Origin: Candidatus Methanophaga sp. GoMg3.2
GTDB lineage: Archaea; Halobacteriota; Syntropharchaeia; Alkanophagales; Methanospirareceae
Reading direction: 5' to 3'
Assembly (NCBI GenBank): GCA_013180565.1
Contig: QBUN01000289.1
Span: forward strand, 1-6,383
DNA: 6,383 nucleotides
Below are positions 1 through 6,202 of the stretch, piece after piece. A program made the position numbers and the translations under genes. The notes beneath the pieces were generated by a model. It was not told where the DNA came from, searched no databases, and worked only from the letters and a program-made list of their open reading frames with translations. Each line of letters opens with the position of its first letter. Positions within the stretch are counted from its first letter, which is position 1.

Positions 1-95
1 GAGTATTAATAATTTTTTCTTCTTTTCGGACACTCCATTACTTATGATTTTTTGCTTATAAAAGTGTCCTAGTTCTATATTAAACTCAACCACTA
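1..95. mobile_element. terminal fragment of an element like that at 2116-2673
   Basis: Positions 63-96 match, in inverted orientation, the left end of the 2116-2673 element at 28 of 34 positions (2120-2153). In the opposite comparison they match its right end (2641-2674) at about 24 of 34. Shared blocks are AGTGTCC, AAACTCAACCA at identical spacing and the terminal ACTA/TAGT. The surface-protein frame resumes right after it. The window therefore starts inside a related element, with its other end upstream. A second GGACACT at 28-34 forms a short inverted repeat with 63-69. No transposase is readable in these 95 bases. Confidence 0.6.
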
Positions 96-202
96 CCGAT
101 CACATCATCACGTTTGGTTGGTATAATGAAGAATGGGCGCAGAAATATTTCCTACAGGTAGACAACACTTCTGATTTCAGTTCTCCAGAAATAGAAACTT
201 AC

Positions 203-2164
203 GTGGTTGAAGCGCAATATACAACAGAATTTCCCTTGTCAGATGGAACTTATTATTGGAGAGTCAAGGCAATAAGCGATAACCAAAGTAAGTGGTTGTG
301 GCCAGATAAAGCAGAATTAACAATTTTCACCACAATGAAAGTCGGTGTATCCTCTGATTTAGGTATTGTAGCGCAAGAACAACACAAGGATACAAGAATG
401 CTTTGTCTTGGTGGATGTCCTTTGTTAGGAGCCCATGCTTGGGATGTCAATCATGTAACTAGAGGTTGTTTACATTGTAACTGGTATTGCGTTCGGGCGA
501 GTATCTCAATGGTCAATTCTTATTATGGAGGTAGTTTAAGTCAGGATAGGATATCCTATTATATCCTTGAAGAAAGGCCTGGAGTAGGAGATGGACTTCC
601 AGAGAATGATTTAGGTCATGGACGAGGTATTTTCCCGTTAGAGACCACAACAGGACTCTCTTGGGCACTAAATGGGATTGCCATCAGCAATCCTTCCGGC
701 AAACCTACCTTTGCGCAGATAAAAGCATGGATTGACAATGGCCAACCTATTTTGAGACGTAATGTAGCAGATACTTGGCATGCAACTGTAATTGATGGTT
801 ACGATGATGCAGGTCAGCTTGTTCATGTCATAGATCCTTCGACAGGAAATGAAGGTTCTCTTGCTTATGATACGCTGTCTGTGCATGAAGTATGGGTCGC
901 TCCTTCGACCGCCACAGCACGATCCGATGAAGCATCCCTAACTAAGGATTCTGATGGCGATGGTGTCTATGACTTCGATGAAATTAATAGATTCAAAACG
1001 GATCCAAATAAAGCTGATTCTGATTTGGACTCCGTACCGGATAAAGCCGAAGTTAGGTGCTACACATTTTTAAGTGATGATTCTTTTGACTCTGGTGATA
1101 CTAGAGAACCCGATCCTGATGGGGACGGATTACGGGCTGAATTAGATAAAGACTCAGATCACAAATTAAATGATGGTGTACATGACGGTTGTGAAGATTT
1201 TAATAGAAATGGAAGAGTGGATTCTGGTGAAACCGATCCTCTTGATGAAACAGATGATAATCCACTAAATATAGTATCTCCTACCAAATCTTCCACAGCC
1301 TCAGCAGGAGCATACGACTATCCGACTCACATTGATGTTAAGTTGGATGTCATAGGAAGAACAACCCCTATTACTGGTCTTACTAATGCTGATTTTACAT
1401 TTAAGATAGGTGGAAAAGCTGCAACAGCAAGCTTAACTGATACCTCAACACCCGGTAGATATGTTTTTGATGTTACACCACCTGAGCAAGATGACGCAGG
1501 TAAATATGACCTTGAAGTCCTTTTGAAGTACGGAGGGTGTACTTTTGAAGATAAAGAGGAAAATGCTGTAATTTATACTACTGCCGGGCATGCCGATGTG
1601 ATGCTCATCATTGACCGCTCTGGAAGCATGGACTGGCCTTCTTCTAAGATAGAAGATGCAAAGGCTTCAGCAAAGCTCTTTGTTGACTACATGAGAGATG
1701 ACGATTACGCAGGGGTAGTTTCATTTGCCTCTTCTGCAAGTTATAATTACCATTTAACTCCTTTGACCGCAGCTATAAAAATTGCGATAAAGACCGCTAT
1801 TGATGCTATATATGCAAGCGGATCGACTGCAATGGGTGCCGGGCTTCGATACGGTCTTAATGATTTAACAAGTCTTGGTGATCCAACCCATTCATGGGCA
1901 ATGGTTCTACTTTCCGATGGCTATCATAATTCTGGAGAGCATCCGGATAGTGTTCTGCCAGATATAAAAGTTTGGGATATCAGAGTCTTTACCATCGGTT
2001 TAGGTGATGATGTAGATAGGGCTCTTTTAGAGCATATTGCCACCGAGACCGGCGGTGAATATTACTATGCCGCAACTTCAGACCAGTTGAGAGAAATTTA
2101 CGAACTGATTGTTGGAAGAGTAGTGGTTATGTTTGATATGGAAGTGGGACACTTTTGTGTGTGA
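203..2164 (+). CDS. front half of surface protein: C39-like peptidase, calcium repeats, vWA
   Basis: This is an extracellular multidomain protein of 653 codons from a GTG start. Residues 1-45 are the end of an FN3-like fold (GTYYWRVKAISD). Residues about 85-235 resemble a C39-type papain-like peptidase: candidate nucleophile C96 (NWYCVRASISM), H193 (TWHATVIDGY) and D211 (VIDPSTG). Residues 249-350 carry Asp-rich loops (DSDGDGVYDFDE, DPDGDGL, DFNRNGRVDSGE) like thrombospondin type 3 or EF-type calcium sites. Residues 361-460 look Ig-like. Residues 464-637 are a vWA domain with a full MIDAS: DRSGSM (471-476), T542 and D572 (LLSDG). The last 15 or so residues are encoded by the inserted element. 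The frame is open back to 62 with FN3-like sequence (FGWYNEEWAQKYFLQVDN), no signal peptide is present and no Shine-Dalgarno precedes the GTG, so 203 is probably not the native start. Proteolytic activity is inferred from the residues only. Confidence 0.8.
   Translation: MVEAQYTTEFPLSDGTYYWRVKAISDNQSKWLWPDKAELTIFTTMKVGVSSDLGIVAQEQHKDTRMLCLGGCPLLGAHAWDVNHVTRGCLHCNWYCVRASISMVNSYYGGSLSQDRISYYILEERPGVGDGLPENDLGHGRGIFPLETTTGLSWALNGIAISNPSGKPTFAQIKAWIDNGQPILRRNVADTWHATVIDGYDDAGQLVHVIDPSTGNEGSLAYDTLSVHEVWVAPSTATARSDEASLTKDSDGDGVYDFDEINRFKTDPNKADSDLDSVPDKAEVRCYTFLSDDSFDSGDTREPDPDGDGLRAELDKDSDHKLNDGVHDGCEDFNRNGRVDSGETDPLDETDDNPLNIVSPTKSSTASAGAYDYPTHIDVKLDVIGRTTPITGLTNADFTFKIGGKAATASLTDTSTPGRYVFDVTPPEQDDAGKYDLEVLLKYGGCTFEDKEENAVIYTTAGHADVMLIIDRSGSMDWPSSKIEDAKASAKLFVDYMRDDDYAGVVSFASSASYNYHLTPLTAAIKIAIKTAIDAIYASGSTAMGAGLRYGLNDLTSLGDPTHSWAMVLLSDGYHNSGEHPDSVLPDIKVWDIRVFTIGLGDDVDRALLEHIATETGGEYYYAATSDQLREIYELIVGRVVVMFDMEVGHFCV
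2111..2115. repeat. candidate target-site duplication, left copy (GTTGG)
   Basis: GTTGG recurs at 2674-2678 next to the right end. Both copies start a Val codon in the two halves of the gene, so collapsing them restores the frame. Extended to 10 bp the flanks agree at only 6 positions, so the duplication is either 5 bp or a decayed longer one. Confidence 0.5.
2120..2153 (+). repeat. left terminal inverted repeat of element
   Basis: It pairs with 2641-2674 at 26 of 34 positions, including an uninterrupted 10-bp GTGGGACACT (2144-2153). It also matches the inverted sequence at 63-96 (28 of 34). It is followed by TTTTGTGTGTGAC, then the peptide resembling a transposase start, the usual order at the left end of an insertion sequence. 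Confidence 0.7.
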
Positions 2165-2178
2165 CGGAAGTATCTGAA

Positions 2179-2217
2179 ATGGGGAAAGAAGTATTAATTC
2201 GAGAAAGGTTAGAGTAA
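2179..2217 (+). pseudogene. remnant of transposase N-terminus
   Basis: ATG at 2179 opens a 12-codon peptide, MGKEVLIRERLE, ending in TAA. From memory this resembles the opening of DUF4277/IS1634-like insertion-sequence transposases (M-x-KEIL-x-RERLD..). It lies 25 bp inside the GGACACT core, where such a gene would begin. Nothing downstream in any frame continues the transposase, so the rest was deleted or replaced. With only 12 residues the family assignment is tentative; the position is the stronger argument. Confidence 0.42.
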
Positions 2218-2297
2218 CCGTAATATAGCTCGCTACCTGGTTTAGTTTGGAATAAGAGTAGGACAATTAAACAGGTCTATAAACCCAACACCCACTG

Positions 2298-2538
2298 CTA
2301 TGTTGTTCATAAAGGGCTGAGGGAGCTCCCAGATGTAGCATAGAGAGGTATGATAAGTCCGATAGCAGCATTGATGTTTTCTGGAGCGAAGAGGAAGAAA
2401 ACTTCAAGCGGACAATTTCGAGAGAAATATGACTTATCATGCCGGATAGTGAGTTAATTCAACGGCATGAGAGCAGGTAGTTAGCGGTTCATAAAGGTAT
2501 ATCGGTCGCTCCACTTTACCGCAAGCGGCCGATATACT
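2298..2538 (+). ncRNA. candidate structured RNA inside the element
   Basis: No gene is supported in 2218-2538. Instead, four hairpins follow almost without gaps. Hairpin A is 2298-2306 with 2335-2343 (9 pairs, some G-U), enclosing the palindrome GGGAGCTCCC. Hairpin B is 2347-2359 with 2431-2443 (13 pairs, one G-U), enclosing a 7-bp stem 2376-2382/2396-2402. Hairpin C is 2437-2444 with 2463-2470 (8 perfect pairs). Hairpin D is 2496-2510 with 2524-2538 (15 pairs, two G-U, 13-nt loop). B and C share 2437-2443 and so exclude each other. GTTCATAAAGG occurs twice, at 2305 and 2487. I could not match it to a known RNA family, and I did not find a group II intron domain V. The strand is assumed: the G-U pairs quoted are those of the plus-strand transcript. 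Confidence 0.4.
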
Positions 2539-5514
2539 ATGACTAAATGGCTTATTAGGTTACATTGTATTAAAATCAAATTTTGTAATAAAAAATGTTA
2601 TGTCCAATCGAGCATATTTAATAACCTAGTGATGTGTCTGAGTGTCCCACCTTCATTCCAAACTCAACCAGTAGTTGGCTGGCAGACAGTTTTAAAAAGG
2701 AAGGCTTTAATATTCATGGGTGATATTAAGCAGATATTTGTCTCGATTGGGAGTTCAGTCAAAGAAGCACTTTTCAGTATTAGCTGGGGCGGAAGCGATC
2801 TTGACCTGGTGCTCTACAAACCAGATGGGACTAAAATAGATCCCGCGACTGCAGCAACGGATCCAAAGATAGAATATGTTAAGGAGGCAACCTATGCTTT
2901 CTATCGAATAACAGACCCTGATCCCGGCGAATGGACAATGGAAGTTACTGGCGTTGACGTTCCCCCAGAAGGCGAAGAATTCACCGCTACGGCAAAAGTA
3001 ATATCGAGCCTAACTATAGCTTTATCCACTAACAAAGACCAGTATAATCAGGGAGAAGTTATCAAGACAACAGTAAGCCTTACTGAAAGTGGATTGCCAA
3101 TAACTGGGGCAGCAGTGAATGCTGATATCACTCTACCAGATGGCTCAACAGAAGCTATCATTCTCTATGATGATGGCGGGCATGGAGATGTTGCAGCAAA
3201 CGACGGGGTTTATGCCAACTACTTCACTAACACAGGGCAAATTGGAAACTACAAAATTGATGCCGCAGCAACTGGGACAACTCCATCCGGGACGTTATTC
3301 AGTCGTCAGGCAGAGACAACAGTTGAAGTCGTTGCGGGACAAAGTGTAATCACGCTTATCCCTGATACCTGGAATGAAACAGCCAATGCAAGCGATAAAA
3401 TAGAAAAAACCTTTAACGTGAGCGATCCACCAACAGTCGGAGAAAAATTCATCATCAATAAAGACCTCTATGCCGAATACAATGGCACCCATTATCTTAT
3501 CTATAAGGAGTCATCTATTGGTGGCGAACCCGACTACATCCTTTCTGCACTGCCTACCACAGAAAAATCATTAGCTGCTCCTAATGTTTCAAAATGGGTC
3601 TTGTTAACGCCAACATCGTTAGAAACACCAACTGGTGATCTGATTGACGCAAGCAATATTATCCTTACACCGAGCACGGTTCAAGTTCCACTGAACGGTT
3701 CAGAGAAGTTTAATGTGAGCATCAATATACCATCAGATGCTATTAGCGGTGTTTATTCCGGAAAGATAGTGGCTACCACTATTGGGGGTAGTGATTGTAT
3801 AGATTTAAAAATAACGGTAATTGGAATAGAAGGACCAGTTATTAAATTAAAGAAGACAAGCTCTCCAAATCCCGTTGCTCCTGGTGGAACCGTGACCTAC
3901 ACGGTAAACTACACAAATAGTGGTGGGATAGATTTAACCAATGTTACCCTAACCGAAAACTATCCAAAGGGCATGACCTTCATCTCCGCTGATCCAGCTC
4001 CTGATGCGGGCACAAACAACAAATGGACAATAGGAACTCTCTCGGCAGGCGCATCCGGACAAATAATCATAAAGCTGAAGGTTCCAGAATCGAGGGATCT
4101 CTCTTTTACAGAGAGTGGAAGCGTAACCGGAGAAGGTTTTGTAATGGTGAGCAAAGACCTAACCACAGAGCAAAAGCCATATAGCCTTAAGAATGTAGTT
4201 ACCCTATCGTGTGTAGAACTAGCACCTGTAAGCGCTTCTGCTTTTACAACCGTAAGTGGAGTGCCAGGAACAAGCTTAGAAATTACCGAGCATGGTAGTG
4301 GTATCTATTCCTCAGATGAGATTTTGAACTTAGGGACAAAGAACAAGAGCATCAAGCTACAAAAGAGCACGGAAGCCGAATATCAGCCCACTTCTTTTAA
4401 CTTTTCCGATGGCTTCGCCGTGAACTTCGCTACCAGGTGGATGCAGGACATTTGTGCCAAGAACATGGTAATGGGTGATGCAATGCACAAGAAAATAAAA
4501 GACGCATCCTATATTAAGGATGAAACGATAGCCGAAGTAGGGAAATATCGTACATCAATGGAATTTGAATCTTCTTTCTACGGTGCAGCACACATAGGCA
4601 CAGTATCAAAGAGTGCAAAGACATCAGAAGATTATATTGGTGCGTTTGAGATAACTTGGGCAGGAAGGGAAGAGTGCAGGTATCTATTTAACTGGAGCAG
4701 GGTCCCGGGAAATGCTACTGAAACTGATAATGAAAAAGTTATTCGATTCCTTGTGGATGTTCTGGATCTTGGCTGGGCAGAGAATGCAACCATCACCAAA
4801 TCTGCTGACGAAATGAGCATCAACATTACCGATGATGGAAACACCGCTACAATAACAATTGATGCGAATAAGAAAACAGCAACAGTAAAAGTTGGTGATG
4901 AGATAATCTATGTCTTAGAAGTCAGAATAGAGGATGATACACTAAACATATACGATTGCAAACTAGAAAAAATGGAGGAAAGTGTGAGTGGAATAGGACA
5001 TGTGATGTTGGATAAGGATTTGGCCTCCGGTCAAATGCAAGTCAGATCGCATGGTAGTGGGAACTATTCTTCGGACATAAATTTCGAGTCAGGCCGTCTT
5101 GATAAGGTTACTGAAGCCGAATATCAGCCCACTACATTTAACTTCTCGGACGGTTTTGACGTGAACTTCTCTTCTAAGTGGGTGCAGGGCATTTGCAGTA
5201 AGGACAAAAAGGCAGGCACTGCGATACATAAGAAGATAAGCGATGCCACCTCTATGGAGGATGATACAACGGCAACTAAGTCGTCAATGGAGTTCAAAAC
5301 TTCTTTTAATGGGTCTATGCACATAGGTGCGAGAACAAATAGGACCATGATTTCTGAAGACTATATCGGTGTGTTCAATATCACGGAGCTAATAAAAATA
5401 GGCAAACCTGCAATTTCAACACCTTCTACTCCCACGCCTGATTGGCTCCCCTGTCCATTCCCAAAACCAGCCCCAACGCCTGCATCTGGTTTGCCATGTC
5501 CATCTGATCCATAG
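2539..5514 (+). CDS. back half of surface protein: beta-sandwich, DUF11, duplicated module
   Basis: There are 991 codons from an ATG inside the inserted element. Residues 1-45 are element-derived and the native sequence begins at about V46. Domains: 46-155, a beta-sandwich with SDLDLVLYKPDGTKI and EWTMEVTGV, of the kind found after vWA domains; 158-265, an MG2/choice-of-anchor-X-like domain (DDGGHGDVAANDGVYANYF); 270-430, beta-rich and unassigned; 435-515, a DUF11-type repeat (SSPNPVAPGGTVTYTVNYTN, then LTENYPKGMTFISADP). Residues 581-706 and 834-949 are two copies of one module sharing HGSGxYSS, TEAEYQPT, FNFSDGF and EDYIG. The tail is Pro/Thr-rich with two PCP motifs and no transmembrane helix or sorting motif that I can see. 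There are many N-x-S/T sites. No signal peptide or Shine-Dalgarno precedes ATG 2539, so as an independent gene it would not be exported normally. The architecture suggests a surface or secreted adhesin; the specific ligand is unknown. Confidence 0.78.
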   Translation: MTKWLIRLHCIKIKFCNKKCYVQSSIFNNLVMCLSVPPSFQTQPVVGWQTVLKRKALIFMGDIKQIFVSIGSSVKEALFSISWGGSDLDLVLYKPDGTKIDPATAATDPKIEYVKEATYAFYRITDPDPGEWTMEVTGVDVPPEGEEFTATAKVISSLTIALSTNKDQYNQGEVIKTTVSLTESGLPITGAAVNADITLPDGSTEAIILYDDGGHGDVAANDGVYANYFTNTGQIGNYKIDAAATGTTPSGTLFSRQAETTVEVVAGQSVITLIPDTWNETANASDKIEKTFNVSDPPTVGEKFIINKDLYAEYNGTHYLIYKESSIGGEPDYILSALPTTEKSLAAPNVSKWVLLTPTSLETPTGDLIDASNIILTPSTVQVPLNGSEKFNVSINIPSDAISGVYSGKIVATTIGGSDCIDLKITVIGIEGPVIKLKKTSSPNPVAPGGTVTYTVNYTNSGGIDLTNVTLTENYPKGMTFISADPAPDAGTNNKWTIGTLSAGASGQIIIKLKVPESRDLSFTESGSVTGEGFVMVSKDLTTEQKPYSLKNVVTLSCVELAPVSASAFTTVSGVPGTSLEITEHGSGIYSSDEILNLGTKNKSIKLQKSTEAEYQPTSFNFSDGFAVNFATRWMQDICAKNMVMGDAMHKKIKDASYIKDETIAEVGKYRTSMEFESSFYGAAHIGTVSKSAKTSEDYIGAFEITWAGREECRYLFNWSRVPGNATETDNEKVIRFLVDVLDLGWAENATITKSADEMSINITDDGNTATITIDANKKTATVKVGDEIIYVLEVRIEDDTLNIYDCKLEKMEESVSGIGHVMLDKDLASGQMQVRSHGSGNYSSDINFESGRLDKVTEAEYQPTTFNFSDGFDVNFSSKWVQGICSKDKKAGTAIHKKISDATSMEDDTTATKSSMEFKTSFNGSMHIGARTNRTMISEDYIGVFNITELIKIGKPAISTPSTPTPDWLPCPFPKPAPTPASGLPCPSDP
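2641..2674 (-). repeat. right terminal inverted repeat of element
   Basis: It is the complement of the left end with the perfect core AGTGTCCCAC at 2641-2650 and AACCAGTA at 2666-2673. The direct repeat GTTGG starts immediately after it at 2674. Confidence 0.7.
2674..2678. repeat. candidate target-site duplication, right copy (GTTGG)
   Basis: This is the second copy of the pentamer at 2111-2115, directly after the right inverted repeat. Native protein sequence (VGWQTVL) resumes here. Confidence 0.5.
4279..4656 (+). repeat. internal protein module, copy 1
   Basis: Residues 581-706 of the back half are a module of about 126 residues with HGSGIYSS, TEAEYQPTSF, NFSDGFAVNF and SEDYIGAFEIT. It recurs at residues 834-949. 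A 21-nt block (4372-4392) is identical to 5113-5133, so the duplication is recent or kept conserved. I do not recognise the fold. Confidence 0.75.
5038..5385 (+). repeat. internal protein module, copy 2
   Basis: Residues 834-949 repeat copy 1 with HGSGNYSS, TEAEYQPTTF, NFSDGFDVNF and SEDYIGVFNIT. This copy is about ten residues shorter, having lost part of the stretch after HGSG and some before the final motif. The preceding SGIGHVMLDKDL also echoes TGEGFVMVSKDL before copy 1, so the duplicated unit may be larger, with a DUF11-type remainder inserted in copy 1. Confidence 0.75.
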
Positions 5515-5536
5515 CGTATACTGCCATACAAATACT

Positions 5537-5562
5537 AAAACTTTTTAAAAGAAAGGTTTTTT
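5537..5562 (+). terminator. hairpin and T-tract terminator after the surface protein gene
   Basis: A 9-bp stem (5537-5545 with 5552-5560, one G-T) has a 6-nt loop and runs into TT, giving TTTTTT at 5557-5562, starting 22 bp after the TAG stop. U-rich tracts alone can terminate archaeal transcription. The AT-rich stretch could also include the promoter for the next gene. Confidence 0.45.
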
Positions 5563-5604
5563 ATTGTAACCTGTAAGTAAGCATCCGAAAAGTAAAAGGG
5601 ATAA

Positions 5605-5611
5605 GGGGGAG
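5605..5611 (+). promoter_or_regulatory. ribosome binding site of the HicB-like gene
   Basis: GGGGGAG lies 9 nt before ATG 5621 and matches the anti-Shine-Dalgarno well. It supports ATG 5621 as the start. It is the only clear Shine-Dalgarno before any start codon in the window. Confidence 0.6.
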
Positions 5612-5620
5612 AAGCAGACC

Positions 5621-5806
5621 ATGTTGAGGCATTTTACATTAGAATATTGGATAGACGACGATTGGTACGTTGGGCGACTGAAAGAAGTTCCTGGTGTATT
5701 TAGTCAGGGCGAATCTCTGGACGAGTTAGAAGAAAATATCCGTGATGCATATCGCTTAATGGTGGAGGCGGAGATTTCACACCAAACAAATCATGGCGCA
5801 GACTAA
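5621..5806 (+). CDS. hicB: HicB-family antitoxin-like small protein
   Basis: This 61-residue protein is of the HicB/HicB-like antitoxin fold: FTLEYWIDDDWYVGRLKEVPGVFSQGESLDELEENIRDAYRLM is the compact beta-beta-beta-alpha pattern, including the typical PGVFSQGES turn. In type II HicAB systems HicB binds and inhibits the HicA RNase and represses the operon. No HicA is visible on either side, so this is an orphan in the window; such solitary copies are common in archaea. A strong ribosome site supports the start. The tail looks frameshifted: relatives often end in a TKEIEVEV-type acidic tail, and here TKEIGIEEL is present in the neighbouring frame just past the break. The body is intact, so it may still fold. 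Family confidence is high; toxin-antitoxin function is not shown. Confidence 0.8.
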   Translation: MLRHFTLEYWIDDDWYVGRLKEVPGVFSQGESLDELEENIRDAYRLMVEAEISHQTNHGAD

Positions 5807-5903
5807 GGAAATAGGTATAGAGGAACTCACAAATAATAATTTTGATTCAACCCGTAAAAACTTAATTATTTTTTGGGACAGTAGCATCTGTGTAAATCTG
5901 TGA
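5793..5903 (+). pseudogene. displaced C-terminal tail of the HicB-like gene
   Basis: A 36-codon frame (MAQTKEIGIEEL..) overlaps the end of the HicB-like gene by 14 bp in the +1 frame. TKEIGIE is what I would expect at the end of this HicB subgroup, so a single-base change around 5790-5805 probably moved it out of frame. Codons after EEL run into the ATCTGTG repeats and look non-native. It has no ribosome site of its own. Confidence 0.4.
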
Positions 5904-5913
5904 AATCTGTGTC
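5886..5913 (+). repeat. ATCTGTGTAA-type short tandem repeat, three units
   Basis: Three units of 9-10 bp stand in a row: ATCTGTGTAA, ATCTGTGAA, ATCTGTGTC. The same unit type recurs at 6078-6106 (inverted) and 6137-6165. Similar degenerate repeats are scattered between genes in many environmental genomes, as I recall. Function unknown. Confidence 0.65.
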
Positions 5914-6077
5914 TTTGTATGATAATTATCAAAATGGGTAAACTATTTACTGGGGGTTCCCTAGTCTTTGCGAACTAATCAGAAAGCAGCTTGGGCTCAA
6001 ATGATTAAAAACCTCGCTTATTTGCAAATTAGGAAATGACGTGCTTTCGATATGGATAATCAAGGAAATAGACTATA

Positions 6078-6165
6078 GACACGGATTAACGCAGATTGAC
6101 ACAGATGAAAAGATCAACAATGTTACACTTAAATAAATCAGTGTAAATCAGTGTAAATCTGCGTC
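6078..6165. repeat. inverted pair of ATCTGTGTAA-type repeats
   Basis: Three units on the minus strand (6078-6106: ATCTGTGTCA, ATCTGCGTTA, ATCCGTGTC) face three units on the plus strand (6137-6165: ATCAGTGTAA twice, then ATCTGCGTC). The two 29-bp arms match at 22 positions and could fold into a long imperfect hairpin with a 30-nt loop. It lies between two convergent genes, so it might act as a two-way terminator or be a small mobile repeat. The rest of 5914-6209 shows no gene that I can support. Confidence 0.65.
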
Positions 6166-6202
6166 CTAAATTAAATATGAGGTAGTTATACTTTATAGAA
6201 TG

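Larger units (their letters stand above)
2116..2673. mobile_element. 558-bp inserted element without transposase (MITE-like)
   Basis: The element has long imperfect terminal inverted repeats: TAGTGGTT..GTTTG..GTGGGACACT on the left and its complement, AGTGTCCCAC..CAAAC..AACCAGTA, on the right. The surface-protein gene is continuous across the element if it is removed with one copy of the bordering GTTGG. The only trace of a transposase is a 12-codon peptide at 2179. The interior is non-coding and full of hairpins. Exact termini are uncertain by about 5 bp, because AAGAG lies between the left GTTGG and the start of the recognisable repeat. It is best described as an internally deleted, non-autonomous derivative of an insertion sequence, mobilised in trans if at all. 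Confidence 0.72.
62..5514 (+). pseudogene. giant surface protein gene split by an inserted element
   Basis: The reading frames at 62-2115 and 2674-5514 look like halves of one gene of about 1,630 codons within the window, with its true start upstream. The front half ends exactly at the C-terminal helix of a vWA domain (..REIYELIVG). The back half begins with WQTVLKRKALIF and then a beta-sandwich carrying SDLDLVLYKPDG, the domain that commonly follows vWA in archaeal and bacterial surface proteins. GTTGG occurs at 2111-2115 and 2674-2678 in the same codon phase in both frames, so joining across one copy gives an uninterrupted ELIVGWQTVL. Everything between fits an inserted element. In its present state the gene would give two separate polypeptides, or one truncated one; whether either is made cannot be told. 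The intact form probably acted outside the cell in adhesion or matrix modification. The join is read directly from sequence; the single-gene history is inference, but a strong one. Confidence 0.8.

Noticed and set aside
28..69. GGACACT/AGTGTCC pair at 28-34 and 63-69 as a complete 42-bp mini-element
   Set aside because: The similarity to the other ends continues beyond 69 to 96 but not to the left of 28, so it is more likely an internal repeat of a larger element's end.
2350..2457. Small 35-codon frame starting ATGATAAGTCCG
   Set aside because: No ribosome binding site, no recognisable family, and it coincides exactly with stem B and its loop, which explain the sequence better.
2155..2538. 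Group II intron, because GTGTG occurs near 2157 and the interior is highly structured
   Set aside because: There is no domain V-like hairpin with a GAAA loop and AGC start near the 3' end, no maturase, and the element has long terminal inverted repeats, which introns of this type lack.
3119..3349. 76-codon frame within the back half and the minus-strand frames opposite both large genes
   Set aside because: They overlap a frame with clear domain structure and have no family resemblance or start signals.
5886..6165. CRISPR array
   Set aside because: Repeat units are only about 10 bp, directly adjacent, and lack unique spacers of constant length.
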